DNA of 64,000 nt from Arthrobacter oryzae (GTDB taxonomy: Bacteria; Actinomycetota; Actinomycetes; Actinomycetales; Micrococcaceae): contig NZ_JAUSSM010000008.1 in assembly GCF_030812315.1 (NCBI RefSeq), positions 124,001 to 188,000 of the forward strand. Direction: 5' to 3'. Below, piece by piece: positions 17,573 to 24,560 of the stretch (positions are counted from its first letter, which is position 1; each line of letters opens with the position of its first letter). Made by a program: the position numbers and the translations under genes. The notes beneath the pieces are model-generated. The model was not told the origin of the DNA. It did not search any database and worked only from the letters and a program-made list of their open reading frames with translations.

Positions 17573-18280
17573 ATGGTTTTTGGGCGTGGCAAGAAGGCCA
17601 AGAAGGACCAGGCGGCAGAGCCCGGGGAAGCCCCGGAGACTGCGGACGCCGTTGCCGCGGACAGCACGGGCCGGGAAGCCACTGGGCCTTTCGACGTCTC
17701 GGAAATCGAGAGCACCGACGGTTACGTCGACCTCGGCGCCCTCCTGATTGCACCGCGTGAAGGGCTCCAGCTTCGCCTTGAGGTTGAGGAAGCCACCCAG
17801 CGGGTTGTGGCCGTCACCATGGACCTTGACGGTTCGAGCCTGCAGCTGCAGGCTTTCGCTGCCCCGCGCAGCGAGGGACTTTGGGACGAAATCCGTGAAC
17901 AGATCGGACAGTCCGTAGGAAGCCAGGGCGGGCAGGTCGAAGAGGTTCCCGGGGCCTTCGGCACTGAGCTGGTCGCGAAGCTTCCGGCAGGCACAGGCGA
18001 CGGCGCGGGCGGCTACCGCGTGGCCCGCTTCATCGGCGTCGACGGTCCCCGCTGGTTCCTCCGCGGCGTATTGGGCGGCGAAGCTGCCGTCGACCGCGAT
18101 GCTGCCGCTAACCTTGAAGCCCTGTTCCGCCAGATCGTGGTGGTCCGGGGCGAGAGCCCGATGCCGCCGCGTGACCTCCTCCAGCTCCGCCTGCCTAAGG
18201 ATTCCACCCCTCAGCCGCCGCAGGGCGCCCCCGACTTCCAGCAGCCCGAGCGCGGACCGGAGATCACCCAGATTGGCTGA
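17573..18280 (+). CDS. DUF3710 family protein
   Basis: The 235-residue protein starts with a lysine-rich leader (GRGKKAKKD) and an acidic linker, then the DUF3710 domain with GPFDVSEIE, VDLGALLIAPREGLQLRLEVEE and a GGYRVARFIGVDGPRWFLRGV segment. Function is unknown; the family is restricted mainly to actinobacteria. An AAGGAG ribosome site lies about ten bases before the ATG. The 3' end overlaps the start of the OB-fold gene by 8 bases, so translation is coupled. Confidence 0.85.
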   Translation: MVFGRGKKAKKDQAAEPGEAPETADAVAADSTGREATGPFDVSEIESTDGYVDLGALLIAPREGLQLRLEVEEATQRVVAVTMDLDGSSLQLQAFAAPRSEGLWDEIREQIGQSVGSQGGQVEEVPGAFGTELVAKLPAGTGDGAGGYRVARFIGVDGPRWFLRGVLGGEAAVDRDAAANLEALFRQIVVVRGESPMPPRDLLQLRLPKDSTPQPPQGAPDFQQPERGPEITQIG

Positions 18281-18665
18281 CCCGGCCGGCGAATTTCTGC
18301 AGCCCGAACTCTCCATCAGTGGATTGCCGGACCGTGGACGTGTGCTGTGCCGTGGCTTTATTGAATCCGTGACCTACGTTCCGGCCTCGCAGGTGGCTTC
18401 GTTCATCGCGATCGTCACGGACCACGACGTTCCGCGCAGCAGGGGCGGCTTTGCCGCTGTCGCCGCAGAGCCGCCGACGGCGCGGAAACCCGGGGGAACG
18501 GGCCGCCGCGACCGGTTGCGGGTTGTATGGCTCGGCCGCCGGCGCGTCCCGGGCGTGGACCCCGGCTGCGAGCTCCGCCTGGAAGGCATGCTGACGTTTC
18601 GCGACGGACTTCCCACCATGTTCAATCCCCGCTACGAAATACTGTCCCGCCAGGAGAACCAATGA
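18273..18665 (+). CDS. OB-fold nucleic-acid-binding domain protein
   Basis: This 130-residue protein lies between the DUF3710 and DUF3159 genes, where actinobacteria usually carry a small OB-fold protein. A beta-barrel pattern is visible: GRVLCRGFIESVTYVP, RLRVVWLGRRRVPGVDPGCELRLEGML, then NPRYEIL at the end. Part of the middle (about 55-75) is a low-complexity insert. I chose the TTG at 18273 because it is the only start that fits the overlap with the DUF3710 stop and gives a full first strand. The 3' end overlaps DUF3159 by four bases. DNA or RNA binding is inferred from fold only. Confidence 0.7.
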   Translation: MADPAGEFLQPELSISGLPDRGRVLCRGFIESVTYVPASQVASFIAIVTDHDVPRSRGGFAAVAAEPPTARKPGGTGRRDRLRVVWLGRRRVPGVDPGCELRLEGMLTFRDGLPTMFNPRYEILSRQENQ

Positions 18666-19450
18666 CGCCGTCCGAGAACCCGGATCCGACAGCCGGGCCT
18701 CCCAAGCCACGGCCCACACCGGAGACCCCTTCAGTGGCTGACCTCGCGGAAGGCTACGCTGTCAAGGCCGGGCTGCACCGGTCAAAGGACGGCAACATTG
18801 ACGTGCTCAAGAGTGCGGGCGGAGTACAGGGCATCGCCGAGAGCGTTGTGCCCGGCCTCATGTTCCTGGTGGCCTTCACTATTACCCGCGAGCTGACGCT
18901 TTCACTGGTTGCGGCACTGGCGGCGGCCGCGGTTTTCACCGTGACCCGGCTGGTCCAGCGGCGCCCGCTGACCCAGGCACTCGGCGGGATCGCCTTGGTC
19001 GGCATTTCCGCGTGGCTGGCCAACACCACCGGCAAAGCGGAGGATTTCTATGTCCTCGGATTCTTTACGAACGCCGCCTACATCACGGGATTGGTACTTT
19101 CGATAGCGCTCCGCTGGCCGATAGCCGGACTGCTGTTCGGCTTCATCCGGAACGAGGGCCTGGAATGGCGCAAGGACCCGGCCCGGGTCAAGGCCTATCG
19201 CCTGGGCACATGGGTGATCGTGGCCGTCCTGGTACTCCGGCTGCTGGTCCAGGTGCCGCTGTACCTCCTCGGCGAGCAGGGCCTGACAGGCCTTGCCACC
19301 ACCCGCCTCATCATGGGCGCCCCGCTGTACATCCTGGGCATATGGGTTGCATGGCTCATCACCAAGCCCCTGGCGCCGGCGCAGCCTTTGGCACAGCCCG
19401 GGGATCCTTCACAGCCGGGCGCGCAGCCTGGCGCGCCGTCGCAGAACTAG
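18662..19450 (+). CDS. DUF3159 membrane protein
   Basis: The 262-residue protein has a disordered proline-rich leader (~50 residues), then five or six hydrophobic helices, with the family segments VPGLMFLVAFTITRELTLS and GLLFGFIRNEGLEWRKDP. Function is unknown; the family is conserved next to DUF3710 and dut in actinobacteria. The start overlaps the preceding stop as ATGA. The C-terminal tail is a PGDPSQPGAQPGAPSQ low-complexity stretch. Its stop codon shares bases with the stop of the convergent RCK gene. Confidence 0.85.
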   Translation: MTPSENPDPTAGPPKPRPTPETPSVADLAEGYAVKAGLHRSKDGNIDVLKSAGGVQGIAESVVPGLMFLVAFTITRELTLSLVAALAAAAVFTVTRLVQRRPLTQALGGIALVGISAWLANTTGKAEDFYVLGFFTNAAYITGLVLSIALRWPIAGLLFGFIRNEGLEWRKDPARVKAYRLGTWVIVAVLVLRLLVQVPLYLLGEQGLTGLATTRLIMGAPLYILGIWVAWLITKPLAPAQPLAQPGDPSQPGAQPGAPSQN

Positions 19451-20214
19451 CCGTCGAAGCCGTCGTCCTCCGGAGCCTGCTGCTCCGGCAGTTCGGCGGC
19501 AGCTGCGTTCCCGTCGCCTGATCCCTGCTTACCGTCGGGTTCGTTTTCCTGCTGCTGTTCCGGGGACAGCAGCGCCCGAAGGCTGTCTTCGGCTGCGATC
19601 GTGGTGACGAAAAACAGTTCGTCGCCGCCGTCGATCACATCGTCCCGGCTCGGCGTGATCGGAGCCTGGTCCCTGAGGATCGCCACCAGCGTGGAATCTT
19701 CAGGCCAGTCGATGCCTCCCACGGTGAGCCCGATGACATGCGAGTCATGGGGAACCGTGAATTCCACGAGGGACGAAACCCCTGTCTGCAGGGTTAGCAG
19801 CCGGACAAGGTCCCCGATTTCCACCGCTTCCTCAACGAGGGCGGTCATGAGTTGCGGGGTGTTGACGGCGACGTCGACGCCCCACGAATCGTTGAACATC
19901 CAGTCGTTCTTGGGGTTGTTGACGCGTCCGACAGTGCGGCCGACGCCGAACTCGGTCTTCGCCAGCAGCGACACCACAAGGTTGACCTTGTCGTCTCCTG
20001 TGGCTGAAACCACCACTTCGGCGTCTTCAAGCTTGGCATCCTGGAGCGTGCTCAGCTCGCAGGCGTCCCCGACCAGCCAGTGCGCGCCCCGGAGCCCGCT
20101 GCGACCGATCACCTCCGGCTTCAGGTCGATGAGCAGGATCTCGTGCTTGTGGGCAAGGAGCTCACGGGCAATCGAGGAACCGACGCTGCCTGCCCCGACG
20201 ATGACGACTTTCAC
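19447..20214 (-). CDS. RCK-domain potassium uptake regulator (TrkA family), second copy
   Basis: The 255-residue protein has an NAD-binding RCK_N domain (GAGSVGSSIARELLA at 7-21, then ID at the end of the second strand) and an RCK_C domain (from ~145) with the GIDWPEDSTLVAILRDQ segment. It ends in an acidic, glutamine-rich tail. RCK proteins form rings under cation channels and transporters and gate them in response to nucleotides. Its GTG start follows the TAA of the upstream RCK gene with no gap, so the two are co-translated and may form a hetero-oligomer, as for the CeoB/CeoC pair of mycobacteria. Confidence 0.88.
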   Translation of the reverse strand: MKVVIVGAGSVGSSIARELLAHKHEILLIDLKPEVIGRSGLRGAHWLVGDACELSTLQDAKLEDAEVVVSATGDDKVNLVVSLLAKTEFGVGRTVGRVNNPKNDWMFNDSWGVDVAVNTPQLMTALVEEAVEIGDLVRLLTLQTGVSSLVEFTVPHDSHVIGLTVGGIDWPEDSTLVAILRDQAPITPSRDDVIDGGDELFFVTTIAAEDSLRALLSPEQQQENEPDGKQGSGDGNAAAAELPEQQAPEDDGFDG

Positions 20215-20886
20215 TTACTGCTCCTTGGGGGGTTCTTTGGCAAGAATGTGGCCGACTTCGGCGCTGCGGTCCACGCGCAGCATGGCATGGACCGTGTCGC
20301 CCTCCTGGTAGGACGTACTGGCCCCGGGCAGCATCCCCTCGCCGAACCGGGTCAGGTAGGCAATGCGGATTCCGGCCACCTTCTCGATTTCCGCCACGGA
20401 GTGGCCGATCCACGACGGGTCGAGGTCGATTTCGGCGAGAACAAGACGGCCCGACGGCTCACGGAAATCCCCGGCGAGGTGCTGTTCGGGCAGGATCCGG
20501 CGCAGTACCTGGTCCGCGCTCCAGCGAACCGCCGCGACAGTGGGAATGCCCAGGCGCTGGTAGATTTCGGCCCGGCCGGGGTCATAGATCCTGGCCACGA
20601 CGTGGGGGACGTGGAAAGTTTCGCGGGCGACCCGGGTGGCCAGGATGTTGGAGTTGTCACCGCTGGACACGGCGGCGAAGGCGTAGGCCTCGCTCACGCC
20701 TGCCTGTTTCAGGGTTTCCCGGTCGAAACCGACTCCCGTCACCTTGCGGCCGGAAAACCCGGTGCGAAGCCTGCGGAAGGCACGGTCGTCCTGGTCGATG
20801 ATGGCCACCGAATGGCCCGCATCCTCGAGGGTGTGCGCCAGCGTCGCTCCCACGCGTCCACAACCCATGATCACGAAGTGCGCCAC
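20215..20886 (-). CDS. RCK-domain potassium uptake regulator (TrkA family), first copy
   Basis: The 223-residue protein has the NAD-binding motif GCGRVGATLAHTLEDAG followed by IDQD, and an RCK_C domain with LAEIDLDPSWIGHSVAEIE. The GTG start at 20886 gives the standard VAHFVIMGCGR N-terminus; the longer in-frame extension upstream is not conserved in character. It is the promoter-proximal gene of the two-gene RCK operon and diverges from the APC permease. No TrkH/TrkG/Ktr channel gene is in the window, so the partner is either elsewhere or the permease. Confidence 0.88.
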   Translation of the reverse strand: MAHFVIMGCGRVGATLAHTLEDAGHSVAIIDQDDRAFRRLRTGFSGRKVTGVGFDRETLKQAGVSEAYAFAAVSSGDNSNILATRVARETFHVPHVVARIYDPGRAEIYQRLGIPTVAAVRWSADQVLRRILPEQHLAGDFREPSGRLVLAEIDLDPSWIGHSVAEIEKVAGIRIAYLTRFGEGMLPGASTSYQEGDTVHAMLRVDRSAEVGHILAKEPPKEQ

Positions 20887-21050
20887 CCGTGCCTCCTCAG
20901 TCCTCTGTCCTGTTGCTGCGTAAGACTCTACCGGCCAAACGGCCCGCCGGGACGCCCGGCCCGGCGTCCTGCAGATCCCTCCCGGCCCCCGCGGAGGCAC
21001 CATGCGGAGGCCGTCATGACATCGCGTCCGAATCAGACTAGCTTTGTGGA

Positions 21051-23027
21051 GTGCTGACAATATTGAATGCCGTGAAGCGGGTGCTCGTGGGGAGGCCCTT
21101 CCGGAACGACCGGCTGGCCCACACCCTGTTGCCAAAGCGGATCGCGCTTCCGGTTTTCGCCTCAGACGCCCTGTCCTCGGTGGCCTATGCACCTGACGAA
21201 ATCCTGCTGACCCTGGCCCTGGCGGGCGTGAGTGCGGTGGCGTTTTCACCCTGGGTTGGCCTCGCCGTCATGGTGGTTTTGCTCACGGTGGTGGCCTCCT
21301 ACCGCCAGAATGTGCACGCCTACCCGTCCGGCGGGGGCGACTACGAAATAGCCAACGTCAACCTGGGCAAGCACGCCGGCCTGACAGTAGCGTCGGCCCT
21401 CCTGGTGGACTACGTGCTCACCGTCGCCGTTTCGATGTCATCGGCCGCAACATACCTCACCACCGCAGTTCCCGCCCTTCACGGCCAACAGGCCATGATC
21501 GCCACCGTGGGCGTGGTCATCCTTGCGCTCGTGAACCTGCGGGGAATCAGGGAAGCGGGAAGCGTCTTCGCCGTCCCCACGTATATCTTCATGGCATCCA
21601 TCCTGGGCATGACGGCCATCGGCATCTTCCAGGCGGTCACCGGCCAGCTGGGGGAGGCACCGTCCGCCGACTTCACGATCGTGCCCCAGGCCGGTTTCGA
21701 CGAAGGGCTGGTTGGGCTGGCCGGGGCCTTCCTGCTGCTCCGGGCGTTCTCCTCGGGCGCCGCTGCCCTGACCGGCGTGGAAGCCATCAGCAATGGCGTC
21801 CCCAACTTCCAGAAACCCAAGAGCAAGAACGCGGCAACCACCCTGCTCCTGCTAGGCCTCATCGCCTCCGCGATGCTCGCCGGCATCATCTACCTGGCGA
21901 ATGCCACCAAGGTACACATTGTGCTGGACCCGGCCACGGAGTTCCTCGTCAACGGGCAGCCCCTCCCGGAGAACTACATCCAGAGCCCTGCCATCAGCCA
22001 GATAGCCCAGACCATCTTCGGCCCAGGCTCACTGCTGTTTTACATCGTGGTGGCCGCGACGGGCGTGATCCTGGTTTTTGCCTCCAACACCGCCTTCAAC
22101 GGCTTTCCGGTGCTCGGATCCATCCTGGCGCAGGACGGCTATCTGCCGCGCCAGCTGCGCACACGCGGTGACCGGCTGGCCTTCAGCAACGGCGTCCTGG
22201 CCCTGGCCGCCGGTGCCCTGGTGCTCATCCTGTCGTTCAACGCCGACGTCACGAAGCTCATCCAGCTGTACATCGTGGGGGTCTTCATTTCGTTCACGGC
22301 CAGCCAGCTTGGAATGGTCAGGCACTGGGGGCGCGAACTGAAACTGGCGCGGGACAAGGCCGTTCGCCGCCGGATGCTCAAGTCGCGCACCATCAACATG
22401 GTCGGGTTCGGCATGACGGCCCTGGTCCTCACCATCGTCCTGATCACCAAGTTTGAGCAGGGAGCCTGGATCGCGCTGCTGGCAATGTTCGTGCTCTTCC
22501 TCATCATGTGGAGCATCCGAGCGCATTACGACAACGTGGCCAAGGAACTTGCCGTGGACGAGGATTCCTCGCCGCGCGCCCTGCCGTCGCGGGTCCACGC
22601 CGTGCTGCTGGTGTCCCACGTCCGCAAGCCCGTACTCCGGGCGCTGGCCTACGCCCGCGCGTCGCGGCCGTCGCGGCTCGACGCCATTACGGTGGACATC
22701 AACGCAGAGGAAACCGCCCATACCCTTGCCGACTGGGAAAAGCTGGAAATTCCGGTGCCGCTGACGGTCCTCGCAAGCCCGTACCGGGAAACGGTGACTC
22801 CCATCATGGAGTACGTGAAGAACATGCGGCGGGATTCGCCCCGTGACCTCATCGTCGTCTACATCCCCGAGTACGTGGTGGGTAAATGGTGGGAACAACT
22901 GGTCCATAACCAGACCGCCCTGCGTATCAAGACCCGTCTCCATTTCGAGCCGGGAGTCATGGTGGCCAGTGTGCCCTGGCAGCTGAAATCGTCCGAAGAA
23001 GCCAAGAAAATGCAGGATATCCAATGA
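21051..23027 (+). CDS. APC-superfamily permease with cytosolic tail
   Basis: The 658-residue protein has about twelve transmembrane helices (roughly 25-500) with the APC hallmark FASDALSSVAYAPDEIL in helix 1, and a soluble C-terminal domain of ~140 residues. It starts with GTG at 21051. APC permeases of this branch are often annotated as amino-acid permeases, but they are close to KUP-like and KimA-type potassium transporters. The divergent RCK gene pair, also found beside such a permease in mycobacteria, makes cation transport a reasonable inference, not a proven one. It overlaps the RNA methyltransferase start by four bases. Confidence 0.8.
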   Translation: MLTILNAVKRVLVGRPFRNDRLAHTLLPKRIALPVFASDALSSVAYAPDEILLTLALAGVSAVAFSPWVGLAVMVVLLTVVASYRQNVHAYPSGGGDYEIANVNLGKHAGLTVASALLVDYVLTVAVSMSSAATYLTTAVPALHGQQAMIATVGVVILALVNLRGIREAGSVFAVPTYIFMASILGMTAIGIFQAVTGQLGEAPSADFTIVPQAGFDEGLVGLAGAFLLLRAFSSGAAALTGVEAISNGVPNFQKPKSKNAATTLLLLGLIASAMLAGIIYLANATKVHIVLDPATEFLVNGQPLPENYIQSPAISQIAQTIFGPGSLLFYIVVAATGVILVFASNTAFNGFPVLGSILAQDGYLPRQLRTRGDRLAFSNGVLALAAGALVLILSFNADVTKLIQLYIVGVFISFTASQLGMVRHWGRELKLARDKAVRRRMLKSRTINMVGFGMTALVLTIVLITKFEQGAWIALLAMFVLFLIMWSIRAHYDNVAKELAVDEDSSPRALPSRVHAVLLVSHVRKPVLRALAYARASRPSRLDAITVDINAEETAHTLADWEKLEIPVPLTVLASPYRETVTPIMEYVKNMRRDSPRDLIVVYIPEYVVGKWWEQLVHNQTALRIKTRLHFEPGVMVASVPWQLKSSEEAKKMQDIQ

Positions 23028-24406
23028 ACCCCGAGACCCAGACCCGCACGCACGCCGAACTCGTGGTGGATATCGGGCCCATAGCCCACGGCGGGCACTG
23101 CGTTGCCCGCCACGAGGGCCGCGTGGTGTTTGTCCGCCACGCCATCCCCGGCGAAAAAGCCCGGATCCGGCTGACCGACGCCGGCGAGGGATCGAAGTTC
23201 TGGCGTGCCGACGTCGTCGAAGTACTGGAATCCTCTCCCGAGCGGGTACCTCATTTCTGGCACCTGGCGGATTCCCTCCGGTCCTGGTCCCACGGCCACG
23301 CGCCGGTGGGCGGCGCGGAGCTGGGCCACATGTCACTCGGACACCAGCGAAGCCTCAAGGCTGCAGTCCTGGCCGAACAGCTGAAGCGGCTCGCCGGCGT
23401 CGAACATCCCGCCGTGTGGGCTGACCCCGCCGGGCGGGAGAACATTGTTGAACCGGTGGGCGAAGCGGCCGCCGGCACGGCGGACGCACCCGGCCTGGGC
23501 TGGCGCACCAGGGCAAGCTTTGCCGTGACGCCCGGCGGCAAGCTGGGCATGCACGCCCACCGATCCGACCAGGTCATTCCGGTCCGCGAGATGCCGCTGG
23601 CGGTGGCCGGCATCAACGACCTCCGGCTGTGGGACATTGACCTCCAGGGCATTGAACGCGTGGAAGTCGCTGCTCCCGCCAACGGATCGCGCCCCCTGGT
23701 GCTCCTGGCCCCTGCCGAGGGCACACGCGCCAAGCGCCTCAGCGCCATCCTGGCGCAGCTGCCCCCCGAGGTATCGGTGGCCAGCTTCGACCCCGCCAAG
23801 GGCGAGGCGCTCCAGCTGCGCGGGCGCACCTGGGTGCAGGAGTCGGCCGCCGGCCACGAGTACCGCGTCACGGGGGAGGGCTTCTGGCAGATCCACCGTG
23901 ACGCACCGGACACCCTCGTCGGGGCAGTCAAGGACTTCCTTCACGACGGCGGGTACCTGGAACCGGGCGCCGTGGTGGCGGACCTGTACGCAGGCGCCGG
24001 GCTGTTCACGGCCGCGCTGGCCGATGCCGTGGGCGTCACCGGATCCGTGCTTTCCGTTGAGGGTGCCCCCGGAACCAGCCGGGATGCCCGGAAGAACCTG
24101 CACGGCGCAACCCAGGTGGAGATCGTGCAGGGCAGGGTTGAACGCGTCCTGCGCCAAACGCCCCGAAACTTCGACGCACTGGTGCTCGACCCGCCCCGCG
24201 CGGGTGCAGGAAAGGCCGTGGTCAGCCAGCTGATGGCGGCCGGTCCGCGGGCCATCGCCTACGTGTCCTGCGACCCGGCGTCCTTCGCCCGGGACCTGGG
24301 GTACTTCCAGCAGGGGGGCTGGTCACTTGCGGGGCTGCGGGCGTTCGACCTGTATCCGCACACGCACCACATGGAGACAGTGGCGTTGCTGACGCCCCGC
24401 GCCTGA
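23024..24406 (+). CDS. TRAM-domain 5-methyluridine RNA methyltransferase (TrmA/RlmD family)
   Basis: The 460-residue protein has an N-terminal TRAM RNA-binding domain (about 8-70) and a C-terminal Rossmann methyltransferase. The latter shows DLYAGAGLF (SAM binding), LDPPRAGAGK and the catalytic cysteine C416 in SCDPAS. It should methylate C5 of a uridine in tRNA or 23S rRNA. The iron-sulfur cysteines of RlmD are missing: the aligned segment reads VPHF at 75-78 and GGAE at 96-99 where cysteines are expected. It is translationally coupled to the APC permease. Confidence 0.88.
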   Translation: MNPETQTRTHAELVVDIGPIAHGGHCVARHEGRVVFVRHAIPGEKARIRLTDAGEGSKFWRADVVEVLESSPERVPHFWHLADSLRSWSHGHAPVGGAELGHMSLGHQRSLKAAVLAEQLKRLAGVEHPAVWADPAGRENIVEPVGEAAAGTADAPGLGWRTRASFAVTPGGKLGMHAHRSDQVIPVREMPLAVAGINDLRLWDIDLQGIERVEVAAPANGSRPLVLLAPAEGTRAKRLSAILAQLPPEVSVASFDPAKGEALQLRGRTWVQESAAGHEYRVTGEGFWQIHRDAPDTLVGAVKDFLHDGGYLEPGAVVADLYAGAGLFTAALADAVGVTGSVLSVEGAPGTSRDARKNLHGATQVEIVQGRVERVLRQTPRNFDALVLDPPRAGAGKAVVSQLMAAGPRAIAYVSCDPASFARDLGYFQQGGWSLAGLRAFDLYPHTHHMETVALLTPRA

Positions 24407-24486
24407 TGTGACTAGGATGGGCGTAGTAGTCCCACGTCGCGCGCCGAATTCTCGGCTGACCCCATGCTCTTTTGTATGACCTTGCA

Positions 24487-24508
24487 CTAATTAGGATGGC
24501 CTAACTAG
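24487..24508. promoter_or_regulatory. 22-bp inverted repeat upstream of acnA
   Basis: Arms CTAATTAGG and CCTAACTAG pair with one mismatch around an ATGG centre. It ends 52 bases before the acnA start and contains a TANNNT-type -10 candidate (TAGGAT, 24492-24497). The TTAGG/CCTAA halves recall DtxR/IdeR iron boxes, but my alignment of 24491-24509 to the 19-base IdeR consensus gives only 13 matches, so the regulator is uncertain. Confidence 0.5.
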
Positions 24509-24560
24509 CAAGCGGTCTACCGCGCGACAAAGATGAAACTGTTGCGAGAGGAGTCCTGCG

